Shown here: one piece after another, positions 1 to 8,513 of the stretch | Position numbering within the stretch: position 1 is the first letter of the stretch | Layout: the number at the start of each line of letters is the position of its first letter | NCBI GenBank assembly: GCA_934621385.1 | Contig: CAKTUI010000008.1 | Span: 1-64,000, forward strand | Direction of reading: 5' to 3' | Source: an uncultured Kiritimatiellota bacterium | GTDB lineage: Bacteria > Verrucomicrobiota > Kiritimatiellia > RFP12 > UBA1067 | DNA length: 64,000 bases | The notes under the pieces: model-generated | Seen by the model: only the letters and a program-made list of their open reading frames with translations | Told to the model about the DNA's origin: nothing | Databases searched by the model: none | Program-made: the position numbers and the translations under genes

Positions 1-1313
1 GCATCGACCTGCGCCCCAAGCCCCTCAGCAAACAAAAGCAACACCTTCAGAGTACACAGTATTTGACGAACCGAAAACGACCCGCTCACCTATCGGGTAC
101 ACGTTCTATTTGACAAACTGGGATGGCAATCTGCAATTTTACTACGGTCAGTCTCGGCTTCCACGGTTGCGCTCACCTCTCGCGCCTCGGCGGCTATCAC
201 TGGTTGCAGGCGAAACAACTCCAACGGTGGCGCCCCGTGGAAGACCTTCCCGAGCGGTGCGGCACTTAGACGTAGACGGTATAGACGTAGACGGGAATAT
301 AAATATTCCCGGTTTTAGACCGCGCGCGCGTACGCGAGGGAACCGCCCGCTCGGGGGTGTGCGCGGCAAATGCGACACGCCTTGCATGTGCCTTCGAATT
401 GCCCCCTCGTCGTTCCCCCTTTCCGTGACTTTCGTGTGTTCCGTGGTTGGCTCAGCCCGCCGCACCCCAGGACATCGCGGCAAGTTATCAACATCCGGGG
501 AGTTATCAACATCGGCTGGCAAGAAAGCGGAAAGGGAAAGAGAAAGCTTCCCCCTGCACCCCTACAAAGAGAAAGGCAAAGGGTAAAGAAACAAGAAAGA
601 AACAAGCCGGAGTTCTCGACAAGCCGGAGTTCTCGTGAGAGAACTCTAAGCCCGCGCGTGCGTGCGTATGCGTATGTGCGCCCCCGCGTGCGGGCGCGTT
701 CTGAAGGGTGAAGGGTTAAGTAATAATAATACTGGGAAGCCTCTCAGAACGCGCGCGGGCGTGCATGTACGCGCACGAGGCGCGGCGGCTTGAAAGGCCA
801 GCCCAGCGAGGACAAGGGACGGGGACTGCGCCCCCCCGTACCCCCGCAAGCCGCCGCGCCCGAGACGGGGGACAGGCCGACCACAGGCTGGAACGCGGCA
901 AGGGTTCTGCCGGCCCGCCGTCCGGCAGGCCATTCAAAACCGCCGCGTTCCGAACGATTTTGGCAACTTAAAGACTTTCTTAGACTAAAGTGCACCTATA
1001 TATATGGGGGGACTCGCTGCGAGTCCCCGACGAACCGACGACACAAAACCGACACGCGAAAGGAAAAACGAACATGAAACTGAACCGCGAAACGCACGGC
1101 ACTCACGGGCACATGGCCCTTCGCCCCCCCCCATTCTGTGTGCCGCAACGCGGCTTTCAGTGCGTTCAGTGGCAAAGGCACCGCCCCCTCGGACACCCGC
1201 AAGCCGCCACGACTTTCCCGTGGTTGTTTCAAACTGCCGCGCCCAACTTGCGCCTCCGACGAGTTCCACTTGCAACCCGCACAAGTCCCAACTGGAAAAC
1301 GACGCGGTCCCCG
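1..1313. other. Non-coding, repeat-rich region
   Basis: I find no convincing protein or RNA gene here. Open frames exist on both strands but are Arg/Pro-rich and look like by-products of high GC. The region holds small repeats: TAGACGTAGACGG twice (267-279, 282-294), followed by an AT-rich inverted repeat with 9-bp arms (about 293-312); AGTTATCAACATC twice (483-495, 501-513); a 16-bp direct repeat (603-618, 620-635) whose second copy runs into the hairpin GAGTTCTC/GAGAACTC; and alternating purine-pyrimidine stretches (about 318-335, 655-705). A box at 185-209 recurs at 22026-22050. No function is assigned. Confidence 0.6.
1008..1028. other. Perfect 9-bp hairpin
   Basis: GGGGACTCG, a 3-nt loop, then CGAGTCCCC. 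It lies about 290 bp beyond the end of the glycosyltransferase operon. No T-run follows it on either strand, so a classical intrinsic terminator is not supported, although it could protect an mRNA 3' end. Confidence 0.35.
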
Positions 1314-2150
1314 TCAACGGAGACTCGGGGGTGCGGGCTCGTCCCGCCAAAGGCCCTGCACCTGCAAACGCTCCAGAGCCTTCCAGGAATGGAACCCGAA
1401 CGGCAGGCCGCCAAATGTATCCTGCGCGGCACAATTCTCGCACAAGGCAAAACGCGCCGCCTCCTCACGGGATGCCAACGAGATCCGCCGCGCATAGTTC
1501 GGCTGCCAGCGCGGCAGAAATCGCGTGAAGAACACGTCCTCGTACAGCAAATAGCAATCCGGCAGAATCTTCCAGAACCGCCGATAGGCCGCCGCACCCG
1601 CCTCGCAAATCCGCCGCGTCCTCAATGCGAAGCCTCCATTCCCCGCGCCATCGTGCCGCGTCAGGATCCGCCGCGTAATCCAGTCGTCATGCCCAATCTC
1701 CCATGGACCGCCAATGTAGTCCCAGCGCCCGATGAACGCGTCGAGTCCCTCCCGCAGGGGGAAGCCATCCGGGTGGACATTCAGGAGGTAGGGCGTATCA
1801 AACCGCTCGGGTAGCGTCCGAATCATGTTGCGTGAGAAACCGACGATGTCCCCCGGCTTCAGCGACTCGTCGACATCGATGCGCAGGAGGTTGCCGCATT
1901 CCGCCGCGAACGACTCCAGTTCCGCCGTCGGACGGTTCACGACGAGCGTCGTCCTGAGGCGACCGCACCAACGGTATGTCTCGCGCAGGGCAAGCTCAAT
2001 GGCGCGGGCGTAGCGCGGCATCCGCTCGGGCGTTCCGAAGACATAGGCGACGGCAGTGACATCCGTGCGACCGATCCGCGTGGGCAGTCCCAGTTCCCGA
2101 TCGGCACTCAGCCGTGCCGCGCACCAGTCCTCCCGGCGAAACTCACCCAT
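1314..2150 (-). CDS. DUF5672-family glycosyltransferase-like protein
   Basis: A 278-residue protein that resembles the DUF5672 family, found in surface glycan clusters and thought to be glycosyltransferases. Recognisable segments are TPYLLNVHPDGFPLREGLD, the WDYIGGPW motif, GNGGFALRTRR and LLYEDVFFTR; together these read like a nucleotide-sugar transferase fold with acidic metal or substrate ligands (VHPDG, YEDVF). The start at 2150 has AGGGAGG 6 nt upstream and overlaps the 3' end of the GT2 gene by 8 bp; an ATG at 2156 sits too close to that ribosome site. It is the last gene of the ABC exporter/GT17/GT2 operon, so a role in adding a sugar to an envelope glycan is inferred. The acceptor and donor cannot be told from sequence. 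Confidence 0.75.
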   Translation of the reverse strand: MGEFRREDWCAARLSADRELGLPTRIGRTDVTAVAYVFGTPERMPRYARAIELALRETYRWCGRLRTTLVVNRPTAELESFAAECGNLLRIDVDESLKPGDIVGFSRNMIRTLPERFDTPYLLNVHPDGFPLREGLDAFIGRWDYIGGPWEIGHDDWITRRILTRHDGAGNGGFALRTRRICEAGAAAYRRFWKILPDCYLLYEDVFFTRFLPRWQPNYARRISLASREEAARFALCENCAAQDTFGGLPFGFHSWKALERLQVQGLWRDEPAPPSLR

Positions 2151-2913
2151 GGGCATCCTCCCTACGGAAGCCCTCACGACAGAGTGCGCACACGTTCGCC
2201 CACGAGAAGTGCCGCGCCAACACGGAAAGGACGAACCACGCCACATGCGGAAAGAGCCGACGGACAAGTCCCCACGAAGTGAGGCCGTAGCGTCGTCCCG
2301 TCCGCGCCATGACGCGAAAGCCCGTGAAGACATTGGCAATGTAGCGCGGCGAAACGGCTCGCGAGAAACTGCCCCTGTGCGGACGCTGCCAGTAGAGGAC
2401 ATCGGGAATCTCGACGCGCACCAAGTCACGGAAACCGAGTTCCCAGAAAAACGCCGTATCTTCCCCGCCCGTAATCGGCGGAAAGGCGACATCCGAAAGC
2501 GCGGCACGACGGTAGATGTGCTCCCAGACAAAGACCGAACCCTTCGCGACCCTGTTCGAATGGAAGCGCACGACATCCGCCTGCGCGGACTCAATCGCCT
2601 CAAGGGCCCGCGCAACAGCCGTGGGTGCGAGTCGGTCGTCCTGGTCGGCGAACATCAGGAAGGGCGCGGCACTTGCGCGCATCGCGGCATTCCGCGCCGC
2701 ACCAACGCCTGCGTTCGTCTGAGAAAGGACGCGAAACCGGCTGTCCCTCGCGGCAAAATCGTGCAGAATCTGCGCCGAACCGTCCGTCGAACCGTCATCC
2801 ACAAGGACGCACTCCCAGTCGGTGAACGTCTGGGCGCGAATCGAATCCAACAACTCGACGAGATAGCACTCGCCATTGTAGACACCGACGGCAATGGAGA
2901 CCCGCGCCGACAT
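2143..2913 (-). CDS. GT2-family glycosyltransferase
   Basis: A GT-A fold family 2 glycosyltransferase of 256 residues. It starts MSARVSIAVGVYNGECY and has the nucleotide-binding DDGSTDGS motif near residue 37, the metal-binding region FLMFADQDDRL (QDD in place of the common DxD) near residue 83, and a GGEDTAFFWELG motif typical of the catalytic-base region. Longer upstream starts only add an Arg/Pro-rich tail from the antisense of GT17, so 2913 is chosen; it forms a TAATG overlap with the GT17 stop codon. Membrane-side addition of a sugar to a lipid-linked or core glycan is inferred from its neighbours. Confidence 0.85.
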   Translation of the reverse strand: MSARVSIAVGVYNGECYLVELLDSIRAQTFTDWECVLVDDGSTDGSAQILHDFAARDSRFRVLSQTNAGVGAARNAAMRASAAPFLMFADQDDRLAPTAVARALEAIESAQADVVRFHSNRVAKGSVFVWEHIYRRAALSDVAFPPITGGEDTAFFWELGFRDLVRVEIPDVLYWQRPHRGSFSRAVSPRYIANVFTGFRVMARTGRRYGLTSWGLVRRLFPHVAWFVLSVLARHFSWANVCALCREGFRREDAHG

Positions 2914-3929
2914 TATCCGCGCCTTCCAGCCTTCGACAGCAGGCGATCGCGCATCCGCACAAGACCCGGCACAAGGGCGTGCGGCACGAGGCGAACGACC
3001 CCCGCATACAGGCAACCGCGAATCCGCGCCCACCGCTTGGGCCAGCGCGTCCGCTTCAGGTAGTCCTCATCTACAGGGAAAAGGAAGTCGCGTAACTTCA
3101 TCCTGTTCTCACGGATGTAGCGCGGGAATGTCCCATCAAGGGCCACACCGAAGGAACGCCCAGCGCGGCCGAAGAGGTCGCGCCCTTCCTTCAGGCGTGC
3201 CGCCAGCACGTCCAACGGAAGTCCGCTGAATTCGGAATGCGAAAACGCGGCAAGTTTCGACTGAATCGCCGCGAGCCCGCCCAAGTAGGAGAAGTGCCAT
3301 CCGGCCTGCGGGAGCGTCGCATCCGCCCGAAGGAAGCGCACCTTCTGGAGGGTCGCGCCCTGGTTCTCGGCGGCCTGCGTATAGCGGTCAATTGGAACGC
3401 CCCGAAAGAACGCCGCGTCCCCCAGCGACCCAAAGCGAATCGCGCACGTGCCAAGCATCCACTTCGCACAGGAGAAGTTCATGAAGTTCAGGTAGAAGTT
3501 GTAGAACGACATCGCGAACCGGACGCTCTGCGCCCGCCCATCCTCAAGCAGGTGCCACGCCGCACGAACGGATTCGGGACGCGGTATCTCGTCAAGATCC
3601 GAGACCATGACGACATCCTCGGGCTGGACATCCACCAGGCCGCGTGCGAGGGCGTTGCGCTGCCGGTTCTCGTTGACCCACGGCAGGTTGAAGACATCCC
3701 GCTCGACCTCCTCCTCGGGGAGAAGGTCGTCCACAACGACATAGGTAATCTTGCCGGCAAAAGCCGAGAAACGCGCCGCGTTCTTCCTGAAGAGCAACTC
3801 CTTCGGTTTGCCCCGGTGCGTCCGCGTCGCCTCCGCAATGACAAAACGGTCGACGACGGCGTTCAGGACATTCAGCCGGACTTCCAACAAGTCCAGTTCA
3901 TTGAAGAACGTGAAGCAATCGTAGACCAT
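2913..3929 (-). CDS. GT17-family N-acetylglucosaminyltransferase-like protein
   Basis: A 338-residue relative of glycosyltransferase family 17, the family of animal bisecting GlcNAc transferase MGAT3, also found in bacterial surface-glycan loci. It begins with the family hallmark MVYDCFTFFNELDLLEVRL, followed by FVIAEATRTHRGKPK, VVMVSDLDEIPRP (the DxD-like metal site) and GWHFSYLGG. The first Met of the longest frame would overlap the exporter gene by 25 bp. The Met at 3929 restores the family N-terminus and leaves a 5-bp gap, though its ribosome site is weak, so translation is probably coupled to the exporter. It sits between the MsbA-like exporter and the GT2 gene, consistent with building the exported glycolipid. 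Confidence 0.85.
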   Translation of the reverse strand: MVYDCFTFFNELDLLEVRLNVLNAVVDRFVIAEATRTHRGKPKELLFRKNAARFSAFAGKITYVVVDDLLPEEEVERDVFNLPWVNENRQRNALARGLVDVQPEDVVMVSDLDEIPRPESVRAAWHLLEDGRAQSVRFAMSFYNFYLNFMNFSCAKWMLGTCAIRFGSLGDAAFFRGVPIDRYTQAAENQGATLQKVRFLRADATLPQAGWHFSYLGGLAAIQSKLAAFSHSEFSGLPLDVLAARLKEGRDLFGRAGRSFGVALDGTFPRYIRENRMKLRDFLFPVDEDYLKRTRWPKRWARIRGCLYAGVVRLVPHALVPGLVRMRDRLLSKAGRRG

Positions 3930-3934
3930 TCGGC

Positions 3935-5926
3935 TCAGTTCTGGTGCTGCATATCGCACAGGCGACGGTAGGCACCGTTCTTGGCATAAAGTTCGTCGTG
4001 CGTGCCGCGCTCGATGATCTCGCCGTGGTCCATGACGAGAATGAGATCCGCATCGCGCACGGTCGAAAGGCGATGTGCAATGGCAAAGACGGTGCGGTTC
4101 TTCATGAGGTTGTTGAGCGCATCCTGGACGAGCCGCTCGGTAACCGTGTCAAGCGCACTCGTCGCCTCGTCAAGAATCAGAATCGGCGGATTGCGCAAAA
4201 TCGCACGAGCAATGGCGACGCGCTGACGCTCGCCACCCGAGAGGACGAAGCCCTTCTCGCCCGCCATACGAGAATAGCCCTCCGGCTGCGCCATGATGAA
4301 GTCGTGGGCGTTCGCCATCTTTGCCGCGGCAACGACCTGCTCGTGCGTGGCGTTCGGCGACCCGTAGCGAATGTTCTCCTCAATCGTATCGTTGAAGAGA
4401 ATCGTCTCCTGCTGGACGGACCCGACCAACTGGCGCAAGTCGGCGATGCGCATCTCGCGCAGGTCGATGCCGTCCATCGTCACGCGTCCCGCGCTCGGAT
4501 CGAAGAAGCGGGCGAGAAGCCCCGAGAGCGTCGTCTTGCCGGAACCCGTGCCACCGACGACAGCCACCGTCTTGCCGCGCCCAATCTCGAATGTCGCGTG
4601 CTTGATGGCATCGTGATCAGCCGTCTCATAACGGAACGAGACATCCTCAAACCTGACGGCCTTGTCGAAGGTCGTCTTCGGCGCGGCATCCGCCTTCTCG
4701 GGCAGCGTGTCGTTGACATCGAGAATGGACCAGATACGCTGGAGCGAGGCCTGGGCCGTCTCAATCGAGACCTGGAGGTTGGCCATCTGCTTGATGGGCT
4801 TGTAGATGAGGAGAAGCGGCGCAAGCATCGGCAGAATGTTGGCCAGCGTCACGTGGGTGGCAAAGCACCAAACGAGAAAGGCACAAATGAGCACGATGCC
4901 AATCGTCTCGACCGTCGGGCCGACGAGCAGTCCCCAGCGCGTCGCCCGCATGGTCGTCGAGAAGAGCGTATGGTTCACGCTCTCGTACTTCTCGTTCTCA
5001 TAGCGTTCGGTGTTGTAGGCCTTGACCACGCGAACGCACGTCAGAATCTCGTGGAGTCGCCCGCCAACGACAGACGTGCGCTCCAGCGTCCGACGGCTCC
5101 AGCGCCGAATGATCTTACCGAGGCCGATGACCGGAAGCATGAACGCCGGCATACCGATGACAATCACGCCGAGCGTGGGCAGCATGTGGTTCTCAATCGC
5201 AAACCAGATGATGAAGCCGATTGAAACGACAATCTCGAATGGTGCGCGGGCCAATTCGGCAAGCATCCCCTGAATCAGGCTCTGGACGACCTGCGGGTCG
5301 CCCGTTGCGCGGGACATCAGCTGCCCGACATCGATGCGCCCATGGAACTGCATGGACTGCCGCTGAATGTTCTTGAGGATATCCACCCGCAGGTCGGCGA
5401 GGACATGCGAGGCCGCCCAGGCAAGGCAGTACTGGTTAAGGAAGATCAGTCCCAGTCGCAGGAAGGCAACGAGTGGAATGATAACAATTGCCATCAGGAG
5501 CAACGCCCCGCCCATGCCACCGTCCTTGTCCTGAAGTTCAATGCCGAGCTTGCGGGCAATCTTCTCGGCCTTCGGGTACCAACTCGGCAGTTTTGAGGCC
5601 CGGTCGAGCTGCTTGGCAAGGCCGTGCTTCGCCTCCTGCACCACCGGTTTGGTCTCTTCGGGCGCGGCGACCTTCGGTGCGGACGCGTCCGCCATCTCCC
5701 CAGCCGCCTGGCGCTCGAACTGCTCGCGCTCGTTGGCGCTCACCTTCTCAAGGGCGGGCTGAATCGCCTGGTAAAGCGGCAGGAGCGTCCCGGCCGTCAG
5801 GATGCCGCACAGGATGCCGACGACAATCCGGAAGCGGTAGCGCCGCGCATACTTCCACACTCGGCCATAGGCCTCGCGGGCCGTGTACTCGCGGTCAAAG
5901 AATTCCTTCTTGTACGAAATGCTCAT
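3935..5926 (-). CDS. MsbA-like ABC exporter (fused permease and ATPase)
   Basis: A 663-residue half-transporter with an N-terminal six-helix type IV exporter domain and a C-terminal nucleotide-binding domain. Motifs are Walker A GGTGSGKTT (residues 458-466), Q-loop QQETILF, signature LSGGERQRVAIARA (about 105 residues further on), Walker B ILILDEATSALD (about 582-593) and H-loop IAHRLSTV. It probably dimerises in the inner membrane and flips a lipid-linked substrate. An unusual feature is a hydrophilic Ala/Glu/Lys-rich insert of about 70-80 residues between the first two membrane helices, expected on the periplasmic side; most MsbA proteins lack this. It leads an operon with three glycosyltransferases, so export of lipid A/core or another glycolipid is likely. 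An extended -10 box lies 27 bp before the start. Confidence 0.9.
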   Translation of the reverse strand: MSISYKKEFFDREYTAREAYGRVWKYARRYRFRIVVGILCGILTAGTLLPLYQAIQPALEKVSANEREQFERQAAGEMADASAPKVAAPEETKPVVQEAKHGLAKQLDRASKLPSWYPKAEKIARKLGIELQDKDGGMGGALLLMAIVIIPLVAFLRLGLIFLNQYCLAWAASHVLADLRVDILKNIQRQSMQFHGRIDVGQLMSRATGDPQVVQSLIQGMLAELARAPFEIVVSIGFIIWFAIENHMLPTLGVIVIGMPAFMLPVIGLGKIIRRWSRRTLERTSVVGGRLHEILTCVRVVKAYNTERYENEKYESVNHTLFSTTMRATRWGLLVGPTVETIGIVLICAFLVWCFATHVTLANILPMLAPLLLIYKPIKQMANLQVSIETAQASLQRIWSILDVNDTLPEKADAAPKTTFDKAVRFEDVSFRYETADHDAIKHATFEIGRGKTVAVVGGTGSGKTTLSGLLARFFDPSAGRVTMDGIDLREMRIADLRQLVGSVQQETILFNDTIEENIRYGSPNATHEQVVAAAKMANAHDFIMAQPEGYSRMAGEKGFVLSGGERQRVAIARAILRNPPILILDEATSALDTVTERLVQDALNNLMKNRTVFAIAHRLSTVRDADLILVMDHGEIIERGTHDELYAKNGAYRRLCDMQHQN

Positions 5927-5952
5927 GTATTTGCTCTTCCTTCTGAAACGGT

Positions 5953-5961
5953 ATTATATCA
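5953..5961 (-). promoter_or_regulatory. Extended -10 promoter of the ABC/glycosyltransferase operon
   Basis: Minus-strand TGATATAAT (in context TTTGATATAAT), a full TATAAT with an upstream TG. It gives a predicted leader of about 20 nt before the start at 5926. No clear -35 box is seen. Confidence 0.6.
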
Positions 5962-5979
5962 AATCGGCAAGACGAGTCC

Positions 5980-6984
5980 TCAAAGGGCAACGAAACCGAG
6001 GTCGGACGGAATCCACCAATCGTGCAGCGACAGTTCGAACGGGAAGACCCGTACGCCATCCGGCGCACAGTTCCGCTTGAACGCCTGCGTGAAGAACCGA
6101 CGCATGAAGATGTCCAGCGTGCGGGCAATCACCTCGTCGGGGAACGCCGCGCCAAAGTGCCGCGCCGCCGCCGCACGAAGATCCTTCGTCCCCATCTCAT
6201 TCACGATGAAGTTCCAGAGGAAGAAGTCGTGCAGCTCGTATGGGCCAATCTTGTCTTCGGTGACCTGTCCCTTGACGAGTTCGGGCGAAACGGGTGTCGC
6301 GATGATGTCGCGAATCGCCTGCGCCGCCTTTCCGGAGCCGTTCTTCTGCGCCCACCAGGCGCAGACCTTGCGCACGACGGTCTTCGGCACATCCGCGTTG
6401 ACTCCGAACATGGACATGTGGTCGCCGTTGTAGGTGCACCAGCCGAGGGCGATTTCGCTCAAGTCCCCCGTGCCGACGACGATGCCGTTCGTCATGTTCG
6501 CCTTGTCCATCAGAATCAGCGTACGCATCCGCGCCTGGGCATTCTCGAACGTGACATCCGGCGTCCGCCCGTCGTGCCCAATGTCCCGAAAGTGCTGACG
6601 GCACGCACGGACGATGGAAATCGTCTCCAGTCCAAGCCCCAGTCCTTCGCACAGGAGATCCGCATTCCCTTTCGTGCGACCCGTCGTCCCGAAGCCCGGC
6701 ATCGTGTAGACGTGGATGCCCTTTCGGTCGAGGTGAAGGCGATCAAACGCCCCGACAGTCACGAGGAGCGCCAGCGCACTGTCGAGTCCGCCCGAGAGAC
6801 CGATGACACAGTTGCGGCACGAAATCGCCTTCAGCCGAGCGGCAAGTCCTGCGACCTGCTTGCGATAAACCTCGCCCGGACGACAGGGAAACGGCACCAC
6901 ACTGCCGCGCTTCGGCGGCTTGCCGAGGAAGGCGCGGTGGGTTGCAAGCGACCCGTACTTGTCCTTTGATGGTGTCGTCTTCAT
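5980..6984 (-). CDS. NAD+ synthetase domain protein (no glutaminase domain)
   Basis: A 334-residue adenylate-forming NAD synthetase. It has the PP-loop SGGLDS at residues 64-69 and later NECK-type motifs TMPGFGTTGRTKGNADLL, VVGTGDLSEIALGWCTYNGDHMSMFGVN (deamido-NAD and ATP site) and LHDFFLWNF. This matches the C-terminal half of the long glutamine-dependent NadE proteins, whose N-terminal nitrilase-type glutaminase is absent here and not encoded next door. The reaction would be amidation of nicotinate adenine dinucleotide, the last step of NAD synthesis, using ammonia directly or a separate glutaminase. Its start overlaps the epimerase stop as ATGA, so the two are probably co-translated. Confidence 0.85.
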   Translation of the reverse strand: MKTTPSKDKYGSLATHRAFLGKPPKRGSVVPFPCRPGEVYRKQVAGLAARLKAISCRNCVIGLSGGLDSALALLVTVGAFDRLHLDRKGIHVYTMPGFGTTGRTKGNADLLCEGLGLGLETISIVRACRQHFRDIGHDGRTPDVTFENAQARMRTLILMDKANMTNGIVVGTGDLSEIALGWCTYNGDHMSMFGVNADVPKTVVRKVCAWWAQKNGSGKAAQAIRDIIATPVSPELVKGQVTEDKIGPYELHDFFLWNFIVNEMGTKDLRAAAARHFGAAFPDEVIARTLDIFMRRFFTQAFKRNCAPDGVRVFPFELSLHDWWIPSDLGFVAL

Positions 6985-7898
6985 GATTCGGAAGATGTGT
7001 CGGCCGCCGCCTGAATGGCCGCCGTCAATGCATGGCTTTCACCTGGTACGAGCGTTTTGGCCGCGCTCGGCCAGTCCGTCACAGGCTCGACGCAGACGAA
7101 GTGCTCCCAATCGTCCGCTCCGCAGTCCGCCGGTCGGTTCTCAGGGCCAGGATTCCAGACGACGGCATTGTTGCAGCCGCTTGCGACGACGGCAATGGCG
7201 CGGCGCAGCCCGGGATCCATCAGCGCGAACTCGTGCTTCGGGGTTTCGGGCAGACTGAAAACGTGGTCGGGAGCGATGTCCATCTGGAAATCCCCCACCT
7301 GAACGGCGGAATCGCCCACACGCGCATCCACGAACGAACAGCCGTCCAGCCCGCGCACCGCCGTCGCACTGCGCTCGCGCACCAGCAGGTAGGGATGGAA
7401 ACCCGCCGAAAACGACAGGGGTTCCGTCCCCGTGTTCTTCGTCGTGAGCTTCAGGTTCAGCTTCATCGAGACGGAAACCTTCAGCTCAAGGTCAAAGTCG
7501 TGCGGCCAAAGCTGACGCGTCTCATCGTCCGCCTTCAGGCCAAGCGTAATCTCGGTCATATCCTCCGAATACACGCTGCCGCGAACGGAAAAGACGCAGA
7601 CCCGCGCAAAACCGTGCGTCGGCATTCCGGGCATCGCACGATTCCCGAACTGGGGCCAGCAGACGGGGATTCCCCCATGAATGGCCTCGCCCCGGTTGTA
7701 GTCGCGCTTCGCCGGGCGGAACAGCACGGGCGAGTGCCCCGTCGGACGGTAGGAGAGGACGTTGCCCCCGAGGAGGGCAATCTCCGCCACGCCGTACTTG
7801 TTGGAAAGGACGACCTCCGGGTACCCCGCAACACCCTCGTGGAAGACAATGCGCCCAGGCGCACCATACCGCCGGCTCAACTCATCAATGTTCATCAT
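6981..7898 (-). CDS. D-hexose-6-phosphate mutarotase-like epimerase
   Basis: A 305-residue galactose-mutarotase fold protein of the YeaD/glucose-6-phosphate 1-epimerase type, which interconverts alpha and beta anomers of sugar phosphates in the cytoplasm. Motifs: RPTGHSPVLFRPA, HGGIPVCWPQFG (substrate loop), MPTHGFARV (catalytic His region), SFSAGFHPYL (second catalytic His), and FVCVEPVTDWP (Glu acting as base). Length is normal for the family. A perfect TATAAT ends 6 nt before the ATG at 7898, which predicts a leaderless mRNA. The gene overlaps the NAD synthetase gene by ATGA and follows the HAD gene by 7 bp. Confidence 0.88.
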   Translation of the reverse strand: MMNIDELSRRYGAPGRIVFHEGVAGYPEVVLSNKYGVAEIALLGGNVLSYRPTGHSPVLFRPAKRDYNRGEAIHGGIPVCWPQFGNRAMPGMPTHGFARVCVFSVRGSVYSEDMTEITLGLKADDETRQLWPHDFDLELKVSVSMKLNLKLTTKNTGTEPLSFSAGFHPYLLVRERSATAVRGLDGCSFVDARVGDSAVQVGDFQMDIAPDHVFSLPETPKHEFALMDPGLRRAIAVVASGCNNAVVWNPGPENRPADCGADDWEHFVCVEPVTDWPSAAKTLVPGESHALTAAIQAAADTSSES

Positions 7899-7904
7899 GC
7901 GGCA

Positions 7905-7913
7905 ATTATACCA
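7905..7913 (-). promoter_or_regulatory. Extended -10 box directly before the epimerase start
   Basis: Minus-strand TGGTATAAT. It overlaps the last codons and stop of the HAD gene (ATG GTA TAA). Its usual start site, about 7 nt downstream, coincides with the A of the epimerase ATG at 7898, so the transcript would be leaderless. Because TATAA also encodes the end of the upstream protein, chance cannot be excluded. Confidence 0.45.
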
Positions 7914-8493
7914 TAATTGGCCAGCCTGCGACGCGTGTCATGTTGGGCGCAAGGGCGAACGATCGGTTCCACGGGCGGTCGAAGACGAAGATGTGCGTCT
8001 GCGTCCAGTCCGCCAGCGCGCGTAACACGAGCGGCGAATCGTCGATGGCCACGTCATATTGCCGCGCCTTCAGTTCCGCCAGCGACACCGTGCGCGGCTC
8101 GCCTGGCGTGTGCTTGTAGGCTCGCCCGTACTTGTCCACGTAGGTGACGGCAAAGTCCCCCAGCCCGACGGACGCAAGCCACGCCTCGGTCGCCCCATGG
8201 GAAAAGGCGGGACGCCCCGTCACAATGTCCACCGTATGCCCGGCCGCACGGAGGGCCTTCACGCCTTCCACCGCGCCTGGAGTCGTGGCATACCCCATCA
8301 GGCACGCGGGGTCGTGCGAGAGTTCAACAAACCGCGCCATTTCCTCATCCGTCAGGCAAAATGTCTCCTGCAGGTTGAACTGTTCCATCTGCTCGTAAGG
8401 CACGTGCCGACCAAACTCCCGCCCGGCCAATTTCGAAAGTGCCTTCGCCGTCTCGCAGAGCACATCGTCAATATCAACATAAATCCGCATCAT
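7906..8493 (-). CDS. HAD-superfamily 5'-nucleotidase-like phosphatase
   Basis: A 195-residue haloacid-dehalogenase fold protein. Motif I is YVDIDDVLCE (nucleophile and acid/base Asp near residues 7 and 9), motif II lies around DIVTGRPA, and the C-terminal acidic motif is AIDDSPL. This pattern resembles the 5'(3')-deoxyribonucleotidase/YqfW group that dephosphorylates small phosphate esters; the actual substrate is unknown. GGAG lies 8 nt before the ATG at 8493 (an ATG at 8490 is equally possible), while the longer frame from 8517 would overlap tonB without better support. It is the fourth gene after exbB-exbD-tonB, a link that looks operonic rather than functional. Confidence 0.75.
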   Translation of the reverse strand: MMRIYVDIDDVLCETAKALSKLAGREFGRHVPYEQMEQFNLQETFCLTDEEMARFVELSHDPACLMGYATTPGAVEGVKALRAAGHTVDIVTGRPAFSHGATEAWLASVGLGDFAVTYVDKYGRAYKHTPGEPRTVSLAELKARQYDVAIDDSPLVLRALADWTQTHIFVFDRPWNRSFALAPNMTRVAGWPIMV

Positions 8494-8513
8494 CCAACAT
8501 TCTCCTTCACTCA

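Noticed and set aside
110..1000. Several overlapping open frames on both strands
   Set aside because: Arg/Pro/Ala-rich, no ribosome sites, no family motifs, and they overlap each other in several frames as expected in GC-rich non-coding DNA.
990..3063. Long plus-strand frames opposite the glycosyltransferase genes
   Set aside because: They are antisense shadows; the minus strand encodes recognisable GT motifs.
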